Origin: Artemisia argyi
Taxonomy: Eukaryota; Streptophyta; Magnoliopsida; Asterales; Asteraceae
NCBI GenBank assembly: GCA_030686995.1
Contig: CM060692.1
Coordinates: 124,305,296-124,369,295, forward strand
DNA: 64,000 nucleotides
Direction of reading: 5' to 3'
The stretch's first letter is position 1. Each line of letters opens with the position of its first letter. Below are positions 31,990 through 43,920 of the stretch, one piece after another. A model generated the notes under the pieces. It saw only the letters and a list, made by a program, of their open reading frames with translations. It had not been told where the DNA came from and ran no database searches. The position numbers were made by a program, and so were the translations under genes.

Positions 31990-32664
31990 ATATCTAACAT
32001 TCTCAAAATCAATAGATCCTGCCTTAATGTTTCCTTTGCCAGTTATTCTCCCTCCATCAGGATCATTCCCAAATGCAACTCTTCATCCAAAATAAGCCTT
32101 AAAATCTGACAAGAGCTCCTTTTCTCCTGTCATACCTCTAGAGCAACCACTAACTACAATAAGATGATCTTTAAGCTCCTCTGCTGGGTTGCCCTGCATA
32201 AAAATGAAAAGGGTTAGTTTCTTTTAGGAACCCAAGCCATTACTGACTTGTGTTCCCCTTGTCGAGTAACATACTCATATTCTTTGAGTATGTAATCACC
32301 ACTGTTTTTGAAAATACTATTAACAACTACTGTTTTTTATTCCAAAACCTGTGTTGAATTGTTATCAAGACTCCCTTTTTCACCCTTATTTTCTGAAAGT
32401 ACTTTTTTATCCTCAGCAATAGTTTCTTTCTTAACCCACTTAGTTATAACTTTTGGTGTTGGGTTCTGTGTTCTAGCAGCTTTTCTTGGGTTGTAAGGCC
32501 TTCTAGAGTTGTAAGAACTGAATCTACTAGGTCTTACACTTGAGTCTTTGCTAGCAGTACCTTGGTTAAAAAACTTCCTAACAGTACTTTGAGGAAGTAT
32601 TGCTTGACCAGTGCTTTTTGAAGGTACTGTGGGTGTGGAGAATGGTCTTTTCTGATGAGGGTAC
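31990..32664 (-). pseudogene. Element B, degenerate end of gag and protease
   Basis: No single open frame. Translated in pieces on the minus strand it shows a Ser/Lys-rich gag end with Met-Ala-Trp-Val-Pro-Lys. It then shows a protease start reading Val-Val-Ser-Gly-Cys-Ser-Arg-Gly-Met-Thr-Gly near 32140-32160, where Val-Asp-Ser-Gly-Cys-Ser-Arg-His-Met-Thr-Gly would be expected. The catalytic Asp is therefore Val (codon 32152-32154). Further stops follow. Confidence 0.65.
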
Positions 32665-33408
32665 CTATAGTCTTTTGTGACTATGGTTAACCCTATTTGA
32701 GTAATTCCAAGCTGGTTTATTCTCTTTGTGCTTATGGTTTGCAGATGTGGTCTTTGGGTATTTGCTCAAGTATTCTGAGTGATAATTACAGTCCTTGAAG
32801 AAATGATAAGGACTATAACATACAAAGCATAACTTTGGACCCATCATCCCAAATCCATTCCCAAAAGGTTTTCTAGTATAAGCAGTATTTTGAAAAGAGT
32901 TTCTTGTAGGTACTGCTGAATAATCAGCATTACTTTGAGAAGTTTTTAGAAGTACTGCTTGTTTTGAAAAACCTTTTTCACATTCAGAAACCTTATTATC
33001 ATCCCTAGGTGCTTTAATAGACTCTTCTAAAGTCTCAAGATTAGATTGACCTTTAAGCTTTTTCCTAAACTCTAGGTTATCTACTCCATAACAAGAAACA
33101 TCTGTTCTAGGTGGTTGAAAACTACCTGGGGGTGGAGGAACTTCATTATAACCTTTGTTTTTCTTAAAGTCAAGGGGTGTTGAACAAGGTGATTCCTCAT
33201 CACTAGATGTGTTTCCTTCTAAACTTATGAATTCTTCATCACTAGTTGAGGTTTCCTGAGAAAGATTTAATTCTTGGTTCCTAGATGAAAGTACTTCTGA
33301 ATTATTATCATAACCTAGGCCAGTTTTAATGTTTGCTATTCTCTGTTTTTCAACAAAACCAACATGTGACAGACCTGATTCTTTCCAAACAACAAGTTTT
33401 TCTAGCAA
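32665..33408 (-). pseudogene. Element B gag-spacer with second CCHC knuckle
   Basis: About 247 residues: Ser/Glu-rich low complexity, then a second zinc knuckle Cys-Phe-Val-Cys-x4-His-x4-Cys. The frame ends in a TAG at 32665 and continues in another frame. It lies between the first-knuckle gag frame and protease. A gag with two knuckles is unusual, but I recall it in related copia families. Confidence 0.6.
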
Positions 33409-33549
33409 CTTATCTCTTTCTTTAGTGACCTTTTCTAATTCATAAACTTTACATCGTAACTTCCACTCACTTAGTTTTAATTGATAATCTTGTTGCTCAT
33501 ATTTTTCAGCCCAAGCTACTTCATTATTCTCATGAGTGATTATCTTAGC

Positions 33550-34797
33550 TTACATTGATTCTAAAGTCAATTGGTAACCAGCTATCTCAGACCTAGCCCT
33601 TCTATAGTTATCTCTTTCTGTTTCATATTCTTTAAGCATCTTTTGATAAGAGTTACTACATTTGGAACATACCTCAGAGAGAGTGGATGAACTTGGTGAA
33701 GTAGCCATCATAGCAAGCTGAACAGGTTCTTCTTTACTTTCCATGCTCCAATCAAAGCTTCCTAGTCCATCTCTTGACTCCAAAGCTTCATATCCTGGTT
33801 CCTCATTAAAAGCAGTGCTCCAATCAACCTCTTGCAATGCAACCATAGAATAGGTTACTGGTTCATCATCAAATTCTTTACTGCAATCAACTTCTGACAA
33901 GTCTTCTTGAGCAACCAAAGCTTGTGACTTTGGCTCAGCAATAGGGACTTCTATTCTTTCAACCTTGGGTTTAGGTTGTTCTATCATCCTGTTTGCTTGA
34001 TACTTTGCAAACTTGCATTCCCTTGCAAAGTGACCAGTCCTTTGACAATTAAAGCAATCAATCTTGGACTTGTCAAATGATATACCCTGCTTAGCCTTGA
34101 AATCAATACCTATCCCTTTCTTGTTCATAAACTTCTTGATCCTTGCAGCAATCATTGCAACCTGCCATCTTATATCAATTTCTTCCATAGCATCATCATC
34201 AATTTGCAAGAGATCTTCTTGATAAGTAACAGGTAGAGTAGCTTGTTGGGAAAAGAATGAACATAAAACATCATCTGAGTTGGGGGTATGTGATGGTGAT
34301 GAGGTGGTACTGATGAAAGTTGTACATGGATTCTGTGTTTCGGCAACAGTACTTTGGACAGGATAAGCAGTACTTTTAATGGAAGTACTGCTTCTGTTTT
34401 CAGAAGAGACAAAAGCAATGTTGTGAGAACTTGAATCTTTATTACCCTTCATCTCATGCTTATACACCTTTAGATTGTTGTAAAGGTCATCAAATTCCAT
34501 AGTGTCCAAACCAGGTTGTCCTCTAATCATTGCAGCAACCACATGCCATGCAGAAGGCAAACTCCTCAAGAACTTCAAATTAGCATCTTCAACTGTTGCC
34601 TCAGCTCCATATAACTCTAGCATGCTGAGTAGATTTTGATATCTATCATAAGCAGAGTGAAGACTTTCTCTTTCTCCAACAGTGAAGGTTTCAAACTGCT
34701 GCTTCAACAGGTTCATGCGCATCTTCTTAGAAGTATCATTACCTCCAAATATTGTTTTAATAGCAGCCCATATTTTTTTTTGCATCCTTGGCATCAT
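33550..34797 (-). pseudogene. Element B gag, capsid region and first CCHC knuckle
   Basis: A 415-residue frame continuing the Gag domain (UBN2/retrotransposon-gag type) after a frameshift at an A run near 34773. Zinc knuckle Cys-Phe-Asn-Cys-x4-His-x4-Cys lies at about 34010-34060. Between the capsid and the knuckle is a Ser/Thr-rich segment with CAAAGTACT-derived codons; after the knuckle come acidic stretches. It stops at 33550, where the spacer frame is disrupted. Confidence 0.8.
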
Positions 34798-35089
34798 GAA
34801 ACTTCAATAAGTGACCATCAGGAATGGCAGAGAGCAGTATGTTGAGAGCCTTGTCTTGATTTCTTTTGGTAGCAGCTGGCAAGGTTGCCTTAGGTGGTGT
34901 TGGTTGTCCAGGGATCTCTAATGGCTCTTCAATTATCATATTACCATTGACAATCACATCCCATAATGCATGGTCTGTGATGGCAATGTACCGCCTCATC
35001 TTCATGGCCCATAAATCGTATTCTCCCTTCTTGACAATAGGAATTCTGACAGCAGTGATGGATGAAGCAGGTGCAACATCTGTCGACAT
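34757..35089 (-). pseudogene. Element B gag N-terminus
   Basis: Starts with ATG 35089 (Met-Ser-Thr-Asp-Val-Ala), 65 bases after the primer-binding site. It contains the Gag N-terminal motif Tyr-Asp-Leu-Trp-Ala-Met-Lys-Met and Ala-Leu-Trp-Asp-Val-Ile. It runs off-frame at an eight-base A homopolymer (plus-strand T run near 34773), where the following frame (33550-34797) takes over. A single-base slip explains it. Confidence 0.8.
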
Positions 35090-35153
35090 CTTTAAGGGTT
35101 TGTAGTAGAATCAGTTTAATAGGTTTTCTTCTTAATCAGAGTTTCCAACACAA

Positions 35154-35165
35154 GCTCTGATACCA
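35154..35165 (-). promoter_or_regulatory. Primer-binding site of element B (tRNA-iMet type)
   Basis: The minus strand reads TGGTATCAGAGC two bases inside the 5' LTR end, the usual plant initiator-Met tRNA primer site for minus-strand synthesis. Confidence 0.9.
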
Positions 35166-35167
35166 CT

Positions 35168-35725
35168 TGTTGGATTGAAATACTCTGACCAAACTACTTT
35201 GTAGCTTGTAAGGTTTTAACAATCTTGAATGACTCAAAACAGTTAATAGTGAAACACTGATATTACTTTGTATAGTATGCGGAACCTACTAACACAAAGC
35301 TAAAAATAACTTTGTTTATATTAAAACAACTCTTAAACCTGCTTCTCTAAATACAGGTTCACTAAACAATCCCTAACTTCTCTAAAATCATTTTTGTAAA
35401 ACTATAAGACTATTAGAAAACTTCGTATGACGTCGTATCTCTAATACCATCATAAGGCTCCTTATATAGATAACCTTAAGTCGGTTTACATTATCTACTT
35501 GAACGACAAGTAATTATCCCTAACTAATTCTAGAATATTCATACAATATTACATAATAATCCTTTAATCAATGTTGCACTTAAGTCCTTGTTCTTCGAAG
35601 TACTTTGACTAATCTTCAATAAGTAGCAGTACTTTGACCTTGATCTGCACGTTGACTATTTAGCAGTACTTTGACATAGTAGTACTTTGACTTTTCAGCA
35701 GTATTTAGATCTTCATATCCCAACA
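35168..35725 (-). mobile_element. 5' LTR of element B
   Basis: 558 bp, partner of 23209-23766; minus-strand TATATAAG at 35461-35469. Followed outward by target duplication GTATA (35726-35730). Confidence 0.92.
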
Positions 35726-35730
35726 GTATA

Positions 35731-36779
35731 CTAATGGCCGTTACCGGTTTAAGCCACCTTGGTATGTCCTCTAGGAATTGATGTAGCCATTCTGCCTCTT
35801 ATCTGTATTTATCTAACGCGATAAATTCAGATTTCATTGTGGACTTAGCTATAACAGTTTGCTTGGAAGACTTCCAAGATATAGCTGCCCCTCATAGTGT
35901 AAACATCTATCCACTAGTTGATCTAGAATCCTTTATGTCAGATATCCAATTTGCATCACTGTATCCTTCTATAACCGCTGGATATCTTTCATAATGCAGT
36001 CCATAATCACGATTGTATCTCAAATAATGAAGTACCCTAGTCATAGCTCCCCAATGTGCATAGCTTGGATTACTAGTATACCTACTTAGCCTGCTAACAA
36101 CATATGCTAAGTCAGGTCGGGTACTTGTCATCAAATACAGTAACATGCCAATAATTCTTGAATACTCTAATTGGGCAACACCTATGCCTCTATTTTTAGA
36201 TAGATCCTTACTGGTGTCAATTGGAGTTCTAACTAGGCCGGTACCCCACGCATTATGAGTATTTAGAATTTTGTCAACGTAATGTGCTTGAGTCAACACA
36301 AGTCCATTATGAGTTCGTATGATCTTTATTCCAAGGATCACATCAGCCAAACCCATATCCTTCATGTCAAACTTTGATTTCAACATGTCTTTAGTAGATT
36401 TGATCATCTTGTCATTACTGCCAACGATAAGCATATCATCAACATATAAACACAAGATTACATATCCACTACTTGTGTCTTTTACATAAACACACTTGTC
36501 GCATTCATTAATTTTGAATCCACTCTCTAGCATGGCGTGGTCAAATTTTTGATGCCATTGTTTGGGAGCTTGCTTTAAGCCATATAATGACTTAACAAGC
36601 CTAAAAACCTTGTTCTCTTGTCCAGGAGCTACGAAACCCTCAGGTTGGTTCATGTAGATTTCTTCTTCTAAATCCCTATTTAGAAAAGCCGTTTTCACAT
36701 CCATTTGGTGAATTTCCAAATTTCTTAAAGCGGCAATAACAAGTATCATCCTGATCGATGTTATTCACGTAACAGGCTA
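35731..36779 (-). pseudogene. Element C pol, reverse transcriptase and RNase H
   Basis: The frame at 35907-36749 (280 residues) has the RT motifs [16 protein letters not shown] and an intact Tyr-Val-Asp-Asp (residues 102-105). It then enters RNase H (Ser-Asp-Ala-Asn-Trp, then Asp-Ser-Arg-Ser-Thr-Ser-Gly). Past a frameshift at 35907, 35731-35906 gives Ser-Trp-Lys-Ser-Ser-Lys-Gln and Ser-Glu-Phe-Ile-Ala, and continues beyond element B at 23208. In-frame stops just upstream (about 36755-36780) show decay. Confidence 0.8.
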
Positions 36780-37475
36780 ATATATATCAAAGTAATCTCG
36801 ACCTTCTCGTTGTCTAAATCCTTTGATAACCAGTCTTGCTTTGTACTTGTCAATGGTGTCGTCGACTTTCATCTTCTTCTTGAAGATCCATTTATAGCCT
36901 AGTGGTTTACAACCAAGAGGTAAATCCACGAGCTCCCAAGTATGATTTTGTAAAATAGAATCTATTTAATTTTTAATGGCTTCTTTCCATTGAGGCCCTT
37001 ATGAGGAAGTTACCGCTTCTCTATAAGAAGTAGGTTCATTTTCTACCACAAAAGAAATAAAATCGGGTCCAAAAGATTTCTCGGTTCTTGCTCTTTTGCT
37101 TCTTCTAGGTTCAACCTCTTCTTCCTCGATTTGATCTTGTCTCTCATCTTGGAGATCATTATCATCTCGTTGTCTTATCTTGGACAACATCGTCATCTAT
37201 TCTAAATGAACTTCCATTTCCCATCGTTAAACAAGGAAATATATTTTCAAAGAAAGAAGCATTCCTTGATTCCATTAATGTGCCCTTTTGTATATCCGGA
37301 TTTTTCAAGTCATGTACAATGAAACGATAAGCACAGCTATTCCTAGCATATCCAATGAATATACAATCCACAGATTTAGGTCCAATCTTTTGGGCCTTGG
37401 GTGTTGGTATAGCTACCTTTGCTAGACACCCCCACACTCGTAAGTACTCATATAACGGTTTTCTCCCATCCATAG
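36780..37475 (-). pseudogene. Element C pol, end of integrase to RT N-terminus
   Basis: Fragments of one pol: 37162-37473 holds the integrase C-terminal motif Tyr-Leu-Arg-Val-Trp-Gly-Cys and Phe-Ile-Gly-Tyr-Ala. Fragment 36999-37196 has an acidic linker with Arg-Arg-Ser-Lys-Arg-Ala-Arg. The stretch 36780-36998 encodes RT finger residues with stops. The fragment is cut at 37475 by element E2, and the integrase continues at 54650. Confidence 0.7.
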
Positions 37476-39921
37476 TGTAATACCTAAAATTCGTAAACTC
37501 TGTAAAATTACCAAATTGCCCCTACAAGTTATAAAAATTTATAAAACTATAAGTAAAATACAAAATAAAACCTAAATAAATAAAATAAAGTATCCTATGA
37601 CCACAAATAATTTTGTTGGCATTTTTATATCATGAAAATATGTACAAAAATATTATATGTCACCTAAGGATTTTTAAGGGGGCCGAAATTAATTATTTTA
37701 TGAATATATAATATAAAATAAAAAGAAAATAATTAAGGATAATTACCAAATAAATAAAGAAACAAATTAAATCCGATTTCTATCTCATTATGTGCCCAAA
37801 ATCTCGGCCAAAAAGCAGTCCAATCTCCCCAATTACTTTATTTAACCGTGTATCAAATAACATACCAAAACTAAACCCCAAAACACTCCAAAAAAAATAT
37901 ATACGTCTCTCTAAATCTTTCCAGTACCTATAATCATTTTTCCCAGCCATCTTGAAGGTTTGTGAATGTGAGAAAAATAGCTTGGTGTTCCAGAAGTGGT
38001 CGAGTAGATTTTGGTGATATATTTGGATCGTTATTTTTCAGCCGAGGGGTATAAATTTGGTCTGATCATTCCAATCATCCACAATTGTTCTAGGTATTTT
38101 TGTATCACTTCTTATAGTATATAACATCATTATAAAATATAGAAATCAGATCATGCATATTTGTTGGCTCGTTTGGGAATATTTTCGAATGAAACCCTAA
38201 TTTCGGGTTTAATTAAGAAAGAGGTGAAAATGAATTTTCTAAGGCACGAAATTATTTTTAGAACATGATATTATGATGGTATAACACTGTAAAAATGGAA
38301 TTCGAATTATTTGAAGCTTAGATGTGGTGTTTCAAAATTATTTTGTTATTTATTTAAATCGGTAAAAAAAAGGAAAATATGGCAACAAGCTAGGGTTTGG
38401 ATTTTTTGGTGTTTCTACATGTTAATTAATGTCATATGATGGGGTAAAAATTGCTAAATAATTTAGGGAAAAATTGGTTTAGGGTTTGTGGAATTAAAAT
38501 TGGATCGAATGGAATTTTAAATAAGTTCAGGGTCGTTTTGAAAATTCTAAAACTTATGGGCTGTTTTTGGAGACTTACAAACTAATGGAAAATCATACAA
38601 AAATAGTGAAAGGGCTGTTTGGATAGTTTTTGTAATTATAAGGACTTAAATGGTAAATAGTGCATGTTAAGGGTTTAAATTGTAAATTTGGTTAACTTGA
38701 AGGTTTAAATGGTAATTTATGTAAATTCATGGATAACTTGTATAAATAAGTGGGAACTTGTTATATTTTCATAATTAACCTTTAACTTTATTATAATTTC
38801 ATTATAAACCCTAAATTATGGAAAGTTGACATATTAAACCGTATACTACCATAATAAGCTAATATAAACCCTAATTCCATAAAACATGTATTTTATGACT
38901 TAATGCAATTAAAAGATTAATACCTTCTATTTTTGGAAACCTGCTATTTATGGAAACTTACTAATTCTGGAAACCTGCTAAAAATAGAAAGTTACTAAGT
39001 CTGGAAAGTTACTAATTATAGAACTTGCTATATATGGAAAGTTACTAAAAATGGAAAGCCGACTAAAATGAGTAATCTGATTTAAGATAAGTTATTAATA
39101 ATAAGACGATCATGAATTCGTGAAGATTCGCTGATGAAGGAGTTTCCTTCCAATCTCTATGTTTTCTATTGTGTTTGCACTTGCGGTCTAAGGTATAGAT
39201 ATTATGACCTTTCAGTAAGGTTTCTCATGACTCATGATCCGTTTTCTCTACCCCTACTCTGACTTCTTATCTTGGTTCTTCTGATGTCCCTGGTTCATTG
39301 ATATGATGTTTGGTATGAAAACCTTTGAAAATATATTTTGATGATGTAAGACAAACCATGTGGAAATGATTTCTTTAAACATGATATCAGACTTGTTTAA
39401 AAAGGAAATTTAAATAACCCCTGCTAAAAACATTTTAGAGAAACACCATTATGAAAATCATGTTTTTAAACGAAATGAAAAACCTCTAAATCTGTTACCT
39501 TATAAAAACTTTCACACTTGTAAACCTTGAACCATTGATATGAACCTTGCTACCTTTATTCTGATATTTTCCTTTGTTTAGGATTCCCTATGCCATTACT
39601 ATGAAACCCCATTTTATTTTCTGAACCTTTTCTGTAATGAACCTTTGCTATCTGAACTTTCTGATTTTGAACCTTCTGATTTGGATCTTTTGATATGACT
39701 ATATGATATGGACTTCTGATATGATCTGATTACGATGACTTATGATTTGTGTCATTTTATGACATTCTGTTGACCTATTCTGTTTGACCTATACTAGTTT
39801 GACACCCGAGCCAAATTTATTTCACTAGGCATGGGGGTTCCATGTCCGTGTCAGGGATGCACCCCTGGCATGACTCCAGGGCAGTGGAGTGATGTTCTGC
39901 CATGTCCTCTTATCTGTTATC
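37476..39921 (+). mobile_element. 5' LTR of E2, first part
   Basis: 2446 bp up to the E1 insertion; matches 51440 onward with small differences. Non-coding. The left flank of E1, TTATC, is the last five bases. Confidence 0.9.
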
Positions 39922-42027
39922 TGTAACAATTCGCAATTTCAGGTTAATTACTATTCCCGGAAAATTTTACTATTCACTTTTACTATTCATTTCCTGAAAT
40001 TTTCCCGAAATTTGATTTTTGTTTCTTGGCCTCGAGTGATAAATCATTCCCATAGCAAATTAAAAGTTTGACACTCATCAGATCATTTTCGTGAAAGTTA
40101 ATAAGGAATTACACGTTTTAGGGTAAAACGTCATTCAAAAATTCTACGCACAACGAAACTCGACCGCGTTAAGTGACCCCGCATCAGAAAAATATTTGGT
40201 ACTCTCATGATTAATTTGAGAATTAATCATGACTAAGAAAAATATGACCAAATAAACCTCGGCCGTGAGAAACAGGAATTTTTGTTTTTAAGCACTTTTA
40301 CTTAGCCGTAACCTTAGCCTATACCTGCACCGCGTTTCTAAGACAATTTGAGTTTTCACATTTTTGGAATAAGTCAACATATTTTTCCCTCCTCCTTTGA
40401 CCAAAAATCATTCATTGATTTTATAAATCATTCCTTGATTTTTAGGCTTACGGTTTTAAGTTTAAAGACATTAAATACCAACCGACACTAGACTGAGCCC
40501 AGCCTAGACATTATAGGTCATTTTAAGTCATTAGTATCCTATTAGAAAAGTTACATTTTACTTTTCTCAATTTTACGCAACTTTCGTACGTTTTACGTAT
40601 TACCCGTTTTAGACCCGTGTTTCCAGTTTTAGCAGGGTTTGAGCACCCAAATAGAACCTACCACTCATTTTATATTTTATTATGGAGTATATTGATAAGT
40701 TTTAACATATTTATAAGTTTCATATTTTTAGGATACCCGGTTTTACGTTTCGTGGCTTAAAAACTTACGGTTAGCAATTTACGGAGTCAAAACTATTCAT
40801 ATAAGTAGGATAATACCATCAAAAGCCAACACTTCCTCCCCAAGTATTGTGAACCGCCTCTAGGGGGGGGGGAAATCAGCCCATGTGGCTTAATCTCATG
40901 ACTCTAGCCCTAGGATTAGAACACATGTTGAACTTGGTCTCCAAGTTTAAGAAAAATATATAATACTTGCACCTCCTCATCCTAGCTTATATAAATACTC
41001 ATTCATGACTTAGAAAACTCATTTTCCTTTCTTTCTTCATCACCTAAAACGCCACACCATTAATCCCTAGCACCATGATCCTTTGATCTTCAAACTACAA
41101 GTTACACTACAAAGTTCAAGGTCTTAGTATTCTCTACCTAGTTCTTAAGTTTGTTTGGTGATTCCATGGTTGAATTAGGAGCTACACAAGGTGATTAGGG
41201 GCTGAAATTAAATGGTTTTCACAAGGTCTATATCAAGGCTAGCAAGGGTTACAAGAGTTATGGTGAAGGGTTTACAAGCATAGGTTTAGTGTCCTAGTTT
41301 CATACATGATTTCCTTTCTTTAGAAAGCCAAAAGTTGTAAGCAAACCCTATTACACTTTCTTGCTTAATATCATTTTCATGCATATTATGTTTCTTTCAT
41401 GCTATATATGGTCTTTGTATTATGTTCATGATGTATAAAAACTAGTAAAACAAGTTATGGAAACTATATATTAACTTATGTTATTTAAACAAGTAAACTA
41501 GTAACTTTCTTGGAGAACCACGACCAAAATAGGATAACTATGATATGAAACACTTGTATACTATTAAAGAGGGTTTTGAAAGGAAAACATAGCAATTTGA
41601 ATAACCTAAAACGAGTACACGAGTCAAAAGTTATGGCCATAAGAAGTTAGCGAAACCAAAACGCCGAAACTACCAATACCCTACTCTTTGCGTTCTGACC
41701 TCTTTGAAAGTGGACCTTCTGCTCCGATTCATCAAAAAGTTAAAACACGAAAGTTGTCTGGAACGCCGTTTTCGTTCAGGTTTAGAGAAGCTCGAGCCCT
41801 GAAAACGCTTTCCGAGTGATATTTTTCTTCAAATTCTTAACAGCCCATTTTTAGACCAAAGTTACTATATAATGATTATAATTAGATGAGACCAAGAGGT
41901 CTAATGACCTAAAGCCAAGACCACAACCATGGCTAAAGCCAAGGTTGAGTCTCAAGACCATGGTAACAATGAACAAGGTCACGGAAAAGCCACGGCTAAA
42001 GACTATATAACTTTTAAAAGATCAAAA

Positions 42028-42085
<58 letters not shown>

Positions 42086-43236
42086 ATCAAATACTACAAT
42101 AGTAGGGAGCCTCATGTGAGGAGTTCATTAAGTAAGCCGTCAAGATGAGTTGTGGATTTACGAATTAAAGTGTCCTGGCTCCTCGAACGTTTACTCCATG
42201 ACTTCTGAATTATGTCGGCCCGAACGGTAGTAAGTGATATACAACCTATACATGTTTCATAAACCATTTATATACAAAGACTTACACTATATACTAAGTA
42301 CTACATCATGAATATTATGCAAGACATATATAGGCAATTCTTCGTATTCTTAGACGTTACTCCAAACCTAAGTCGCAACGTTCTATTATAGGCTACTCTT
42401 AGAGACTTTCGCGATTCGACTACCACTATCATTTCTCATTACATAATCTTAAGGTGAGTCATAGCCCCTACTCTTTTCATACTTGTTTTAACTCTTTGGG
42501 GGAGATACATGCTCAACTACTTGCTTACTTGTACAAATACTCAAAACGTTTATACTTGACTGTGTTATACTTTATTGCATACATACATGACTGTGTTATA
42601 CTTAATTGCGTTATTCTATTTAGTGGCTCCCAGTTATCTTTGGGAAGTGTCTCCCAGTTGTATTTGGGAATTGGCTTCCAGTTGTCTTTGGGAATTGGCT
42701 CCCAAGTGAGGTCTTCGGAGATGAAGTGTAGACTCACGACTAATTGCATAACTGTTGTGATGAACTTATACATGTCTTTATCATACTATATTTTAGTAGT
42801 GGGTTGTGAACACACAGGTTACAAGTGTTGTTATGGGCGGGACTTGCAACTGAGTGGATTCACAATCCCTTTGCTGTGTGAACATTCTTTAAAGACTTTT
42901 TAACTGTTTTAAGACAAACTCTATGAACTCACCAACCATTGTGTTGACACTTTAGCATGTTTATCTCAGGTTAGTAAGGCGATAGCTAGTGCATGGAACA
43001 TAGAGTCAAGCTGCATATTCTGAAGACTTACGCTTTTATCATTTACCATTCAAAACTTTGTATACATTTATGTATCATACTTTGGAATCTCATGTTTGTA
43101 ACTTTGAATTCATTAATCGAATGGTAACTTTTCAAAACGTCTCATTTAGAGGTCGTTTTCTATAACTTGTACTTTGTATTATGAAGTAGCACCCCAGTAA
43201 CACAGTCTTCCGCTGTGGTATTTTGGGGGTGTTACA
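39922..43236 (+). mobile_element. 5' LTR of E1
   Basis: 3315 bp. A TATATAAATA box lies at 40988-40997, a (TA)n tract at about 42032-42081, and a 24-bp minisatellite at 42625-42708. The open frames inside (such as 42454-42903) are chance frames through repeats. Confidence 0.9.
42625..42708. repeat. 24-bp minisatellite in the E1 5' LTR
   Basis: About 3.5 imperfect units of the type GGCTCCCAGTTGTCTTTGGG plus four bases. It is absent or deleted at the corresponding place in solo LTR S. Confidence 0.8.
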
Positions 43237-43920
43237 GATTGGTACCAGAGCCTTGGTTATAGAGAACTAGGTTGCATTTAGTGCCTAGTCTATAAATGCC
43301 ATATGCGTTAAGACTCTCCTCTTTATTTGCCTTACACACACTACATACACATACGCTTTTTTTTAGTTGTTGGTTTAGTTCCACGCTGTTAGATGATGTG
43401 ACTTTAGTATTATAAGGAACCCTAGAGATTAGCCGAGTCATTAAAAATATGCAGCTCAGTAATAACTAATTATTTAACTTGATCGTATGACAGTTCTTAT
43501 TTGATGAGACATAAGGTTTGAGTTAAATAATATTATTACTTAGCTTTAGGGATTTGATGACTTGATTATCTTACTATCTGTCTCAGAGAGCGGATTTTGT
43601 GTCGGAAATTCTTAAGTAGGATGATTTAGAATCTCCTTATATAAATGGATTGGGACGCCTCTTTATTTAAATAAAAAAATTGCAAATCACGAACCATAAG
43701 TTTATGATCCCTTACTTACATAAATTTGGACGCTTCTTTATGTAAGTAATGAGTTATAAATAAGTGGGCTTAATTGTATCCGATACGACTCCTTAACCAC
43801 AACCTTAGACAAATCAGAGTAAACTCCACTATATTAGAGATCCCGAATTCTTTTAGACACACCGTAAGTAGTTAACATCAACTGAACTTCAGGACGAAGT
43901 TCTCCTTAAGGGGTAGAGAT
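43237..43920 (+). other. Interior of E1 (684 bp), non-coding
   Basis: Begins with the primer site (43240-43251) and ends with the purine-rich tract AAGGGGTAGAGAT (43908-43920) that abuts the 3' LTR. No gag or pol motif is visible on either strand. Confidence 0.75.

Larger units (their letters stand above)
23204..35730 (-). mobile_element. Element B: complete Ty1/copia retrotransposon with accessory gene and antisense ORF
   Basis: Two LTRs of 558 bp (23209-23766 and 35168-35725) differ at about 20 positions by hand count with no indel. They are flanked by GTATA at 23204-23208 and 35726-35730. Minus-strand order: LTR, iMet-type primer site, gag, spacer, degenerate protease, integrase, RT, RNase H, purine tracts, a plus-strand ORF, a divergent promoter region, an accessory gene, 3' spacer, polypurine tract, LTR. 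At 12.5 kb it is large for copia. Stops, frameshifts and lost catalytic residues show it is no longer autonomous. Insertion site: RNase H of element C. Confidence 0.92.

Noticed and set aside
42454..42903. 149-codon plus-strand frame
   Set aside because: Lies wholly in the E1 5' LTR across a 24-bp minisatellite; not kept in the paired LTR or in S.
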